From assembly GCA_037893225.1 (NCBI GenBank), contig JAZGUH010000409.1, forward strand, positions 124,001 through 188,000: DNA of 64,000 nucleotides, given 5' to 3'. Of the stretch, positions 50,210 to 61,724 are shown one piece after another. Below the pieces are notes generated by a model. It worked only from the letters and a program-made list of their open reading frames with translations. It was not told the DNA's origin and did no database searches. The position numbers were made by a program, and so were the translations under genes. Numbering within the stretch: the first letter of the stretch is position 1; every line of letters starts with the position of its first letter. The stretch is from Hippasteria phrygiana. Its lineage: Eukaryota > Echinodermata > Asteroidea > Valvatida > Goniasteridae.

Positions 50210-52169
50210 TGTCCGTCTATGGGTTATTTATGTCTGTGTTCTCAGCAGAGCTTGCTGGGTGCGTGCAACGCCCTCTACCTCTGCGGTATGATAGGCTGGT
50301 TGCCTTCTTTAATTCCTGCATTAACATCGGTGTACGTCTGGGTTCCAGCCGATTATGTGGGTTGATTATAAAAAATATAAAAAATTGCAACATGTGGCCG
50401 CCGGGTACCGTGGGTTTGGTGAGTTACACACTTTATTTGGTTTTTATGTAGTTTAGAAGATAATATTTTACTTTAATACCCCTCCCCCCAAGAAAGGGGT
50501 GAAAAATTAAAAGTCCACAATAGACCGTCTTACGGTCTACGGTCTGGCATGGCAATAGATCCCCCGAATATATTTAAAAAGCGCACTAATCATATCCTCG
50601 ATGTACCGGTTTTCGAGGGTGTAAGGATTTATGCCAAGCAAGAGAAAAACTCACAGACAAAAGCAAACTTTTGACGTTGCAGTTTCTTTCATTTAAGTAT
50701 TCTCCCGACTGTCACCGAATCTCAAATTATGATTACGCCTGTAGTTGCCACAAGTGGCGATCGTTTCAACTCACCGAACGCGCGTCATGCAGCAGAAGCG
50801 GTACCTGTTTTCGAGGTTAATAAAAAACCGTACAAATCTACGGTGTCCCATCCCGACTACCCGAAGAAATCGATATTTTGGGCACCTTTCATCCCAAGTG
50901 GTATATTCCGGACATTTTAACTGAGAAAACAAATAAACAATAAAAGTTTAAGCGGCTTTTTCTAATGTTTAATTCTTTTCACTTCCAACGGTTGACAATT
51001 CTGTTTGGAAATAATTTAATATAGTTATTTTACACTTGGGCTTTTTCTTAGATGTTATATTAGGGAATAAATATAATCCCTTCAATGTATACATGTATAT
51101 ATCCGCTGTCTTTTACACAAGTTTCCATTCATTAATTTCAGTTAAGTTTAGTGCAATACTCCATTTTTAATTACCCACCCCTACCTTCCCGCTCCCACCT
51201 TTCCATGCCCCTGCCCACCTTCCCGTGCCCCTGCCCACCCACAAATTCTGTAGCTACCTCTCCCTTCCCCCACCCCTCATCCTTACCTCAGTGTTTTTCT
51301 TGCCTCCCCCTCCCCTCCCGTCACATTCCCTTCCCCCATCCTGGCATCCTTCTATTGATGTCTTGACTTTTTTGTTCACCCACCTCCCTGTGACCACTCC
51401 CCCACATTGCCAGGCCTTCTCAATGTTTGCCCACCTGGTTTTATGTCTGTTTCCTACGTACTAATAAAAAATAGTTTTCTTGTGGTTTTGTATTTTGTAA
51501 TGTCCTGTTATTAAATCCTTTGATGCTACATGTAAGTACTGTCTAAGGACCGGTTCATACTTCATGCGAATTTCTCAAACTGAACCACCTCAGAAGCATT
51601 CTCACTCTTCAGGTGTGATGTGGCAGGGGCAATAAAATGTATCACTCGCCCTCAGCCTGGCAACCTAATTCGTATAGTATTTTTAGATGAACCCAGTGTC
51701 TACAACTGTCATACATGCACTGTCCCCAAGATGTAAAGTACAGGGAATTGGCAAGTTCCTTTGGTCTAAACTTGTGACAGACGCAGCAGCTTTCGCCATA
51801 GTCACTTTCATCACTGATTCGCTTGACAGATTTTGCCACCGAAGACTTGTAGCTCCGGAGGTCGAAGGTCCAGGTTGTACTGTGGGTGACACATTTTTGC
51901 AGGCTGATTTCTTTTTAGGGTAGCACCTGACAAAAAAAAATGGTAACATTTCAAGATCGTTTAAAGATTGGAATCTTCATTTCAAAATTTAAAGAAATAT
52001 ACAATGTACAAAATTGAAATTTGACTTTTTTCAAATTCCAGGATCAATAACCACAATTGGCACAAAATGTTCCAGTTTACCATCACATTCAATAAGCAAA
52101 ATCCACGAATTATCCATGACTTTAACATAGCTCCATTACAATGCCCAGTAGTAAATGACAGTCAACAGT
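50210..52169. repeat. 1960-bp inverted repeat, right arm
   Basis: Inverse of 35823-37782, same length and same reading frames. Position p in one arm corresponds to 87992 minus p in the other. Confidence 0.9.
51602..51926 (-). pseudogene. Transposase C-terminal exon with PHD-like zinc finger (right arm)
   Basis: Same sequence and same two frameshifts as 36066-36390, so the exon was already broken before the arms were duplicated. Confidence 0.55.
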
Positions 52170-52219
52170 TCCGCTTTGCATACTGTAAACCTACATGTAT
52201 CAACTGTCAGACTTTGTTT

Positions 52220-52922
52220 TAATTAGAATTTCTGGTAATCGTTACCTTTAGGACCCCGTTCCATATAAGCATAAGAGAACGAAGGAGACAGGGAAAGACT
52301 CAAAGAGTTCCATATCCGGACATCAATTGTACCTCGTGCACAAAGTCTATGGGCCATGACAGAAAAAGTCAAAGTATTTTCAAAGAATAAGTTGAATTTT
52401 TTTCCCTACTAAATTCGTGTTTCTTCCTCAGATTTACACTTTTTGGTAGTTTTTAAGTCATATTAAGGGAGAATAAGTGATGTCCGGATATGGAACTCTT
52501 TCTGGAGACAGTTTATGTTTCGGAACTTACCTCAATATTTTGCGATATACAGGCAGAAAAAGTCACTCTGTGTGCTTGAAATCATCTAAATAGTTTGCTT
52601 AGAATACATGGAATAGTAAGATATCATGTTGAATATAAGCAAGCTTAATTTTGTGGAAAGAGGGCAGGGTTTTGATTTATGAGGGAAATTATGGGGTAAA
52701 ACGGCAATGTCTCTGACTGCAAATAAAGGTAGGAAAGTCAAATTTTCTTTGAAAGTGCATTTTAAAATTACAACAAACATGAGTTAATCTGACTGCTTTA
52801 GCCTGCAAAAGTCACTTTGGTACTGTAAAGTCATATACAAAAGTCAGTTTTGAATGGAACTAGTAAAAAAAATAGAGGTGTCCTAAAGGTATTAACGATT
52901 ACCAAATTTCTGCTAGTTCTAA
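52220..52922. mobile_element. TIR element with nested MITE
   Basis: The outer ends share ATTAGAA, TGGTAATCGTTA and ACCTTTAGGAC in inverted order. Inside, 52302-52501 is bounded by perfect 24-bp inverted repeats containing GTTCCATATCCGGACATC. The piece 52655-52720 (GGGCAGGGTTTTGATTT) also recurs near 60060-60110. Confidence 0.7.
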
Positions 52923-53020
52923 TCTAGACTTGGGGTTGTATTAATTATGTAAGTTCAGTTGGCTACGCTTCGGCAGTGGGACGTTTGTGTGAATTGTGAC
53001 AGGTAATTATAATTAGCTTG

Positions 53021-53092
53021 AAAATTCCAGCTCTACTTTAAAGGCTCATGACATGTACATGTCATGAGCCTTTAAAGTAGAGCTGGAATTTT
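53021..53092. repeat. Perfect 72-bp palindrome without spacer
   Basis: AAAATTCCAGCTCTAC...GACATGT is followed directly by its exact reverse complement; the centre ACATGTACATGT lies at 53056/53057. Confidence 0.95.
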
Positions 53093-53337
53093 GTGAGATT
53101 CGCCATTTAGAGTAACGTTAGTCCGAGTAACTTTGACCCTCTATCGCCTTTTTTAAACATTTGGACATGATCTGGGTCCAAGCAAAGTGTGTGCCGTCGG
53201 CTTTGGATTAATAAAATTTGTCTGACGACCCAACAAAAACATCCGATTTCACCCTTAAAACGACCACCAAAATACTAGATACGCCACCTGAGGAACAAGT
53301 GGAGTTCTATTATTTAATAAGATGGAGGTAAGGTTTA

Positions 53338-53703
53338 CTTACATCCGGATAAAAAAATGAAATACATGTACCCCACCCACTAAAATCAGTCAGAAACACT
53401 CTAAATCTTGGAAAATAACCACCCATCTGTGTTCAGAATTGTGTAAACACTTGGCACAACTTTTTAAATTGAAAATTTAGTTAAGAAAATTGTGTGCAAT
53501 ATATAGATGTTCTTGGCACAGTGTATGGTCACTCAAAGTGTTTGCATACATGTTAATTTCTGCCTCCTTTTTACAGATCCTGCTGACATAAATCTTGAAA
53601 TAACAGGTTTAGATACATGTAGTTGTTATCAAGGAGGGTTAATTATTTTCCAAGATTTTTCTGTTCCTGACCGATTTTGGTGGGGGGTATTAAAGTAAAA
53701 TCT
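53338..53703. mobile_element. Foldback element, second copy of the 48578-48952 family
   Basis: It shares AATCTTGGAAAATAACCA, CAGAATTGTGTAAACACTTG and the right end GGTATTAAAGTAAAATCTT. Confidence 0.7.
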
Positions 53704-54179
53704 TTCCGGCATTCGTTTTCAACCGTCGGGCGGCAGTTAACTGGATTTACATGTATTATAGCGCCCTCTTGTAAAATAAGCCCAATTTTTGTAAACGGGA
53801 TCATTTTCAATTGGTCACATAACTAGGAGGGGGCTGACTTGTTACAACCTGTCGCTTCGGTACACGACACGTACACACACGTACTATAATTGCAACCTTG
53901 CGCCTGTTTTCGGATTGTTAACCTATTTTAGACAACGTGGACTAACTACATTCAGTCAATAGAGGGCAGTATTTAAAAAAACTTATTTTTTTCCGATTGT
54001 TCGGCCGAACAATCATTGGAAAACGATAAATATTTCCACTTCTTGAAAATGACAGTACACCTGGTGCCATCATTTCGCAGGATGATTGAGACTACTATTA
54101 ACTTGGTCCAGTAAGGTATTTGGTAATAATTCAGTAAAAAAAAGTTTGGAGGATTACTAATCGTGTACACTACATTTAA

Positions 54180-54312
54180 TACCTTGTCCGCACATATTGA
54201 ACGTTCATTAACAACAGAGGGCGCAATTTACAGGTGGTCACAGCGCGCGCTGCAGTATGACCACCTGTAAATTGCACCCTCTGTTGATGAACGTTCAAGA
54301 TGTGACAAGGTA
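54180..54312. repeat. Foldback element, about 55-bp arms
   Basis: TACCTTGTC, GAACGTTCAT and CAATTTACAGGTGGTCA on the left are inverted on the right around a CAGCGCGCGCTGCAG loop. Confidence 0.8.
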
Positions 54313-54421
54313 ATTACTCCTCTTGTTTGTGAAGTCAGCGTCGCGTAGAGACGATTTTGAGCCGAAAATAACTCCTTTTCTTGACATTTTTGGAAGAATA
54401 TTTCTACCCCCCTGGGGGAAG

Positions 54422-54469
54422 ATGGACTGTTTAACTGTTGGCAGAGATGATGCAAAGAATATTCTTGCA
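54422..54469 (+). CDS. Possible short first coding exon (uncertain)
   Basis: ATGGACTGTTTAACTGTTGG runs open for 16 codons to CTTGCAG followed by GTAAAC, a good donor. Joining to the F-box exon at 57590 in this phase gives a stop after a few codons, so it is not simply the F-box start. It could be an unrelated exon or chance. Confidence 0.15.
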
Positions 54470-54799
54470 GGTAAACTTTGATTTTGTAACCTCAATTTCT
54501 AGAATAGTAGACCTGCTGTGCAGTTTCGTGCACTAGGACGCTATCATGGCGTCCTTCTCGGGCTACGTTCCGTACTGAAGCGATTTGACACACATGATGA
54601 AGCGGCTGTTTGGTATCCCAACATGCATGGGGCCGGGTCAGGTGCGGGTCGGACAAGCTCATGATTATTCATGTCAAATCTGAAGTACGGCAAACAATAT
54701 TGCGCAATGTACGTGTAAATGACATTGCGCATAAAAATCCAGCGGACCCATTGGCTGTAAGCCTACTTTGTACTTCAGATTTGACATGTGTGGTTTTCC

Positions 54800-55040
54800 C
54801 CGCCGTTGTTTTGACAAGCCAGAGTGAATGTCCCGGGCCTTCACTTGATTAAATTGGAGCCGATTCTCGGCTCTGGGCTTTGTGCACAGAGAATGGGTAA
54901 TTTACTCTGAAACCAATTCTTTTGGAGCCGGAACCGAGCATAGCGGGTACCCGGTTCTTGAAAAGATTGGACTCGCGGTTCCGTTTCCCATATTGGGACC
55001 GGGTAGAACCGGGGAACTACCGGAACCGCCCAATAATACT
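54800..55040. repeat. GGAACCG / GAGCCG word region
   Basis: Words GGAACCG, CGGTTCC and GAGCCG recur in both orientations, as in the other word-type elements. No boundary was identified. Confidence 0.4.
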
Positions 55041-56019
55041 GTCCATAATTCTTTAGTTTATTTCGTTTTATTTTATGTTTCATTATTTTTCAACTTTAAA
55101 AGAGTGGTAACTGGTAAGCATGGTAAGTGTTGAATGTGGGATTTATTGACATTTGTTCCAGTGCACCATGTTAGACCAACATCAGACAAATTGTTTGCCC
55201 AATTTTCAGACACCAGATTTGTGACTGATGGACTAAAGATGCTAAAAAAAAACTCAAATGATTTATGAAATGCTTTATTGAAGGTAATAGCACCAGTGTT
55301 CAACTGAATTAGTTTAAAAGTTCCTTAACAAAGAAGTTTTTAAAAATCTACATGTATCTGACGAAACCTGGGAAGTGTTGAAGTGCCCCACATTAGACGA
55401 CGCCCAATATGTAGTGACACAGTTGTGCAGAGTTGTCACAAGTTGAGATTGTCAACGATTAAGTTGTCTGAGCACCCCTAGTCATAGGTTATTGTTTGGA
55501 AATTTTCTTAAATTATTTTAGGCGCATATATGGAGCATATATCACTCATGGGTCCATGAGTCAAAAAGAGTTATAGCCCCTCCCCCTTCCCCCACCTTCA
55601 ACCACCACCCCACCCGCTTTTCAAAATATTTTCCAGATGAAATATTTTTCTGGGTGAGGCCCATAAAATAAATGATTAGTTTACCATCCCGTTAAAAAAG
55701 TTGATGTGGGCGGGCGTTTTTATCCTTTTTTTTGTTTACGCTGTCATGCATATTCTGGCCGGATGTAGATGGTTTGATTACGTATGCAATGTCTAAAGCA
55801 TAAGCAGGGTGTGAACCAGTGATTCCGAAATATACTTTTACAAGTTCTCAAATTACATATGGTGGGCTACATGTAGATGGATTGAAAAAAATTAAACATT
55901 TGTTTCCATGCAGCCAGCAAAAGTGATCCGGGGAAGATAAACTAAAATAATTTATTTCATGGGGGCCTAACTTTTGTGTGCGAATATTATGGATTTTTAA
56001 AATAAAAATAAAAATGTCC
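55041..56019. other. Intergenic sequence
   Basis: No gene or clear repeat boundary was recognised; C-rich around 55580-55615. Confidence 0.5.
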
Positions 56020-56170
56020 CTTCTTATGTTGTATCGTATAATTGGGCGTGATCCCTGGCTCTACGGCATTCTGGGTTGATGACTTCTGACTAGCGATACT
56101 GACAATTTGTGAGACCGATATTCTAGAGGTCGTAGGTTCATATCCCACTCTTGCCAGTTTTCTTTGTTCG
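56020..56170 (+). repeat. tRNA-like SINE, degenerate copy
   Basis: GGGCGTGATCCCTGGCT, CATTCTGGGTTGATGACTTC and the degenerate B box GGTTCATATCC match 14600-14815. The A-box half is deleted. Confidence 0.65.
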
Positions 56171-56578
56171 CTTTGAAAAAAAATAACAATGATGAGCCCC
56201 CACCCAAAGACAAATTCTGCAAGGGCTTTAATGCGAGGGCTACCAGTAGAGTTAATAATATTTGAAATTTTGAATTATTTGATTATAGATCAGATAACAT
56301 TAAAGATAACACTAAAGTTTACTATGTAAAAAGTATTTCAAAGTAGTTTTTTTTCCTCAAAAACTAGACAGCTTTTTTTGTACAGGTTGAATTGGAGGGT
56401 TGTCAATGATATGGAGGGATTTGAGGAGACTGGCCAAATCTATGGCCACCCAAGGAGTTAAATTGGTTTGTAAACATAAAAAAGCAGTACAAAGTGCCCA
56501 TTTCCTTCCTAAAACAAGTTGGTGTTATGTTTCCAGTAGGATGCCTAGAAACTTTGCCGAATATACAATGTATAATAT

Positions 56579-57270
56579 TTGGCCATCGATTGACTGTGAA
56601 CACCAAGAAAATGGACACCCCTATTGGTCATCACTTCAACTTGCCTAACCATTCCATTTCTGATATGATTCTACAGGGCATAGAATCACTTGGCCACCGC
56701 AAGGACTCAGTTTGCCTTAGCAGAGAGAAAGTGTGGATGAAACGTCTTCGGACTATTCAACCACATGGTCATAACATCCAAGAAGGAAATGATTAACTCT
56801 CAATTTTCCCCCATTCTCATTTGTTTACAGGTAATCCTCCTGGCAAACCCTCTTGGGGTCTCTTGCCCACTTGGCTACATGGGGGTTGTCTTTCCATTTC
56901 CTGTTTATCCTTGCCACTTCCCTTTGTTCCTTCTCTTGCCCTATTACCACCTTCTATTCCCCCCCCCCCCCTTCACCACACTCCTTTGTCCCCTTTCCCC
57001 AGCTTCATCCCTCTCATCTTAATCCCTCCCCTCCTTCATCCTTACCCTACACCACACTTCTTTGTTCCTTTCTTCCTGGCTGTCCTAAATTTCCCCTCCC
57101 TTTGATGTTCACCCACTGCCATGCTCCTTTGCATCCCTCCTTTGTGTTTCTCCACCCACCCCCTCATGCATGTGTGTGTGTTCCCTACATGTTTGTTTCT
57201 TGTACTCTGTCATTTGCCTTTGAGAAAGAACTTGCTTAAGTTCGAAACATCAGGCCAGCTAATTTTTTTA
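56579..57270 (+). mobile_element. Penelope-like element 3' portion with GIY-YIG tail
   Basis: Encodes DTPIGHHFNLPNHSISDMIL and VWMKRLRTIQPHG to a TAA near 56796, followed by a C-rich 3' UTR and the GAAACATCAGGCCAGCTAAT end. The GIY-YIG core itself is lost; sequence upstream of 56579 is not homologous to the other copies. Confidence 0.7.
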
Positions 57271-57282
57271 TTTAAAATCAAT

Positions 57283-57548
57283 TATCCCTAACCCCTGCGA
57301 GGTATTCTCTGAGCACCCTGCCAAATGCAACAGAATGCAACACAGCTGAAATAAGAACCCTGCTAAATGCAATGTTGCACTGTGCAGTGAACTCATCTGT
57401 ACCAGCCTTTGTTGCTGGAGGCTTATACATGTATAATACTAAATACAAAAGAATGCATCAGACCAGGAGACATGCCTTGACTGCTATTAAATGCAACAAC
57501 TTTTTACCATTGGTGCATTCTGTTGCATTTAGCAGGGTTAATTAGGGT
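57283..57548. repeat. AATGCAACA word element with telomere-like ends
   Basis: Begins TTATCCCTAACCCC and ends GCAGGGTTAATTAGGG; interior words AAATGCAACAGAATGCAAC. It ends about 40 bp before the F-box gene exon. Confidence 0.6.
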
Positions 57549-57589
57549 ACGATTCAGTTAATGTTTCTGTTTGTATTTGTTTTCTGTAG

Positions 57590-57764
57590 AAATTGAAGTG
57601 TGTTGAGATCTGCACATAAGTGCAAAAATGGCTGACTGTGGCCCAGAGATCGAGAAAGCACACAGCAGAAGCAGCAAGCCTCAAATATCATGCCACACTC
57701 CGCTAAAGCCAAACTACATTGATGCTGATGACAGAATAGTCCCCTGGGAAACTCTGGATTTTCG
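57590..57764 (+). CDS. F-box gene exon with start codon
   Basis: Acceptor tttctgtag; 38 bases of 5' UTR; ATG at 57628 (context AAAAATGG); MADCGPEIEKAHSRSSKPQ ... VPWETLDF; donor GTAAAG. A short upstream stop (TGA) in the leader closes the frame. Confidence 0.75.
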
Positions 57765-60742
57765 GTAAAGATGGCTTTCTAAGGTAGAAGGATACATTGG
57801 AAATTGGTGTTTTTCATGAAAATATCAAAAAATTCTATTTCGATGTTTTCTAGTTCCTAATGATGTATTCTTTCAGAATCAAATAAAAACTCCTGGAGAA
57901 AGAAAAGAAAACAGTTGAAAAATGACAAACTTTGTATCTGTGTGTTACTCAAAATGAGATTTTTGTGTTAGTTGACCATTTTTCAAGCACCATAACTTCT
58001 ATATTTGTTGAGCAATATCCATTAAACTTTGCAGAATTACATCTGAAATAATGCTTTATGTCCCTAAAACAATTTTTTTTTTGGACCTGAGTACTTGCTT
58101 AAAATGTTTCAAGGTATGGATAATTAGGTTTCAAAATATAATATTTTTGTGAATTTTTCAAAATATATTTATAACATTACATTGCAGATATAAAGCACAA
58201 CCCAATCCGCCAAAAAGAACATGTACACCATCGGGACCAAAGAAGAAGCAATCGAAATCCAAGAAAGAAACGAGTAAAAGCGGCTGCCACGAGCCAAAGA
58301 AGAAGCATTCTAAACACAAGAAAGATTCAGGCAAAGGTAGCCATCGGGAAGCAAAGGTAAATATAAAATGATCATAGTGGAGAATGGAGATTGCCTATAG
58401 GTTACAAACAACTTTAATAAGGGGATAAAAGTTTGATGACCCGGTCTTTACCACGTCAATAATAACCGAGGAAGGGCGTGACCGCTGTTAATGGACCGAG
58501 CTGAAGGCGAGGTCCATTAACAGCGATCACGACCCTTCGAGGTTATTATTGACTGGTAAAGACCGGGTCATCACATTTTTATCCCCATTCATAAATGCCT
58601 TCTTACGAAAAATGCAAAAACCTCCCGTAAAAAGGACAAAATGCAAAGCTTTTTCACCCTACTTTTTCTCCCATTTGCTCAGTACAAAACACATGCGCGT
58701 GAGGGCGCTCCGCGCCTGTCTGTCGCGTGCGCGTACGCACACGCACGAGATGCAGCGTTTTATACACGTGCATTAGCGTTGTCTTACATTATGAATTTCA
58801 GTACATCTAAGTTGTGCGCGCACCTACTACGCTCTCCCTGTTGCGTATCGGCTGAGAACAGCTGTATGACGCGCCGTGTTTAAACAACTTCCAGCCGTGT
58901 TTAAACAACCGTTTAAACACACCCACGTGACAGGCTCTCGACCAATAGCGATAGTGAAACTCGCTGAGGCATTTATGAATTAGGGTTATACCTGGGGAAG
59001 TTTACATGGGCAGTAGAGTATCCAATCTGTAGCTTGAAGGGTCAAAACTGCATTGAGGATGCTGAAGAAACCTTGCAGCCAATAGGAAAATCCCTTACAT
59101 GATATATGACAAACGTTGACCAATCAAAGTAAATGTACAAACCATTTGACCAGCCACAATTAGGCATATTTCAAACTTGGATCCGGACAAATCCATAATT
59201 TTGGTGCAGAAATGACATTTTGTTCATTTAGGAATTACTAAATTTTATTGCACTTCGATTGAGAACAAAGTGCTCTAGTTAGTCCCAAAAAACTTATCGC
59301 CTTGCACAACAAATTTAAGGTGTAGCATTGTGAATGAGATGTAGAAAGAAAATAATGGTGGAAGGCGGAACTGCAAAAACCCTGGTAAGGAACAGTGTAC
59401 ATTATGGGTCTGTTACAAACAGAAATATGCCTCATGCCCAGTCAATAGTAATCAATATGTGACCCACTCTATAAAATAGGGTATTATGTCGTGCTATGCG
59501 AAAACACACACTGGGCTGTTCTATGTAAAGAGGGCAAACAATCTTCATTTAAGTTATTTTTTTTATTTTTTATATTTTTAGTTTGTTGGCTTCTATTATC
59601 TATATTTTTATAATTTATTTTCAGAAACCTTAATATTGATGAATTAAGATGAAAAAACAAATGTTGCTACAAATTACTTCCATCTCATTTTTCTTCTATG
59701 TATAAAGGGCTACATGTACATCTCTAAATGCGTTTTTTTGTTAAATTGGAAAATATGAGTATGCAAATGTCAACGAGAACACAAAATGCCACAGGGGTCA
59801 AACCTTCAAATTAATGTTTAGGATGTGACAAATTAAACTGTGAACATAACTAATTTTTCAAATTTTGTGACAGAATACCAATTTTTGTAGTGCCAGTCAC
59901 AAATGAAGAGTATTTCTGTTTGTTCAAATGGCGATTGTGTAGTGTAGGGCCCTGTTCCCTATAAGGGAACAGGGCCTATAAGGGAACAAAAATCCACTTT
60001 TAGGTTATTGGAATTGCCAAATTAGTTAGCGACATTACAAAACAACAGGTATGCCGTAGATAAAGGGCAGGGTTTTAGTTTTTGAGGGAAATTTTTGGGT
60101 AAAGCGACGAAGACAACAAAACACAACGTGAAAATAAAGATGGCGATCACCGCGACACAGAGCAAACATGCAAAACAGCCTTGATTCACATGGCAACTGC
60201 CGTAAAGCGCGTAAGAAAATTGCATTTTCTACCGCAATAAACTGTTCAAAATTACAAAATAAGATGTAAGAGAAGTCTGCTTTAGGTTGAAAAGTCTTTT
60301 TGGAATGAGAAAAAATACCCTTGACTCTAATTTGATCAAAACTAAACAGGGGCCCTTCACCACACAATCGCTGTTCAAATTCTCATTGCATTCCCATTAA
60401 ATGTAGCAATGACTTGATTACATACTATTTTTACAAGTCAGTGACTCTAAAATAGTTTGCTGAACCATTTTGTATATATCGGACAAATGTCTACATAATC
60501 ATTTTCTCTCTTATCACCTACCAAAGTCTTCTGCCACAGCCACCGCAGCATCAATAGAGGGTTGCACCTCCTCGTCTGTGGATGCTACTTCGGTGTGTGA
60601 CCTTGATCATTCTAGTTGCCTGATAAGTGTATTGCCCCAGTGCTGTTTGCTGAGGATCTTCTGCTACCTTCCTATCTGTTACCTCTTGAGGGCAGGCTTG
60701 ACTTGCAGAGCATGGCAGCAGCTCTCACTGGATAAGAGCATT
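57628..60742 (+). CDS. F-box protein gene, 3'-partial (3 exons seen)
   Basis: 57628-57764, 58188-58356 and 60527-60742 join in phase (2, then 0, then 0) to 174 residues from ATG. The first exon starts with an acceptor (tttctgtag before 57590), so a noncoding exon probably lies upstream. Residues about 70-100 are Lys/Ser-rich (KKKQSKSKKETSK), a possible nuclear localisation signal. Residues 136-174 read SVLPQCCLLRIFCYLPICYL then LRAGLTCRAWQQLSLDKSI, a clear F-box (Skp1-binding) in the usual LP..LL.IF.YLP...LLR....CR.W..L..D pattern. Family knowledge: such proteins are substrate adaptors of SCF ubiquitin ligases. The substrate domain (possibly leucine-rich repeats) must lie to the right, beyond or inside the satellite, so the subfamily cannot be named. 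Confidence 0.78.
58188..58356 (+). CDS. F-box gene exon, Lys-rich
   Basis: Acceptor cattgcag, donor GTAAAT. Completes the split Arg codon and encodes YKAQPNPPKRTCTPSG and two KKK clusters (GPKKKQSKSKK, EPKKKHSKHKK). Confidence 0.78.
58422..58586. repeat. Long hairpin, about 75-bp arms
   Basis: GGGGATAAAAGTTTGATGAC and CCGGTCTTTACCA on the left pair with TGGTAAAGACCGG and ATCCCC on the right; the loop is GAGCTGAAGGCGA. Architecture parallels the hairpin at 20478-20595. A larger element may run to about 58980 (TTCATAAATGCCT inverted). Confidence 0.75.
58600..59457. other. F-box gene intron sequence
   Basis: CpG-rich stretch 58680-58950 with GTTTAAAC palindromes, then AT-rich sequence. No gene recognised. 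Confidence 0.5.
59458..59901. mobile_element. MITE, TGTGACC family, second copy
   Basis: Left TGTGACCCACTC...GGGTATTATGTCG; right GGTAGTGCCAGTCACA-type inverse. Same length class as 18122-18567, opposite subterminal order. Confidence 0.7.
59945..60370. repeat. Dispersed repeat (GGGCAGGGTTTT family)
   Basis: GGGCAGGGTTTTAGTTTTTGA and GGGTAAAGCGACG parallel 52655-52710. Starts with an inverted CCTATAAGGGAACAGGGCC block. Confidence 0.5.
60527..60742 (+). CDS. F-box gene exon encoding the F-box
   Basis: Acceptor ctaccaaag, donor GTAGGT; 72 codons, phase 0. Contains the F-box described for the gene. The donor falls inside the last turn of the F-box, where many F-box genes are split. Confidence 0.78.
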
Positions 60743-60829
60743 GTAGGTTTGATTTTTGGTGGTGTCTATGAATGACTGTTGAGGGCTGGCTGTTAGTCAA
60801 ATTTCAGTAAGGATTTCACCACTATATAC

Positions 60830-61724
60830 CCATCTCAGACAGACTAAACATATTAAAACTGAGACCAACTCGGACCAAGACCAATCTAGACTGACCCAGA
60901 CAAAGACCAACTCAGACCAACCAACACCAACACCAACACAAACCAAGACAAACCCTGACCAAGACCAATCGGACCGAGACCAACCAGGACCAAGACCAGT
61001 TTGGGTCAAGGCCAGCCCAGACCAATATGAACCCAGCACATACCAAGACCAGCACAGACCAGCACAGGCCAACCCAGACCAAGAACAACTCGGACCCAGA
61101 CCAACTCAGGCCAAGACCAATGTAGACCAAGACAAACCCTGACTAAAGGGCCGGTCACACTGGCCACGAAAACGAAAACGATGCGAATAAACGCTCCCTA
61201 TTGGTGGATGGAACGTGCGCGTATTACACGCACGACAATTCCACTAATCAATGCCGTTTATTCTCACCGTTTTCGTTATCGTCTTCGTTATCGCGGCCAG
61301 TGTGACCGGCCCTTAAGACCAATTCAAACCCAGACCAACCAACTCGGACCAAGACAAACCCAGACCAAGACAAACCCAGACCAAGACCAACTTGGACTAA
61401 GACAGCCCACACAAAGACCAGCCCAGATGAAGAACAACCTAGACACAGATCAACTGGGACTTGGGTAAACTGAGACCAAGACAAACTTAAGACTTGGACC
61501 AAGACCAACCGAGACCCAGACCAACTCTGACAAAGACCAACTCGGACCATAACCAACTCAGACACAGACTACCTCTGACTAATACTGACTCCGACAAAGA
61601 CCAACTCGGACCAATACCAACCTAAACCAAGACCAATCCTGGACAAGACTAACCTAGACCAAGACCAACTCAAACATAGACTACCTCTGACCAATACCAA
61701 CTCTGACAATGACCAATTCAGACC
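60830..61724. repeat. Degenerate GACCAA-word region
   Basis: Imperfect tandem words such as CAGACCAACTCGGACCAAGA with no fixed long period. It leads into the 117-bp satellite and seems to be its ancestral or decayed flank. Minus-strand frames give W/L/V-rich low-complexity peptides and are not genes. Confidence 0.85.
61144..61316. mobile_element. MITE with GGGCCGGTCACACTGGCC ends and TAA target duplication
   Basis: Element 61147-61313. AGGGCCGGTCACACTGGCC is exactly inverted at the right and the inverted similarity continues through AACGA(A)AACGA words. TAA flanks both ends, suggesting a Harbinger-type 3-bp duplication. It interrupts the GACCAA region, so it is younger than that region. Confidence 0.85.
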
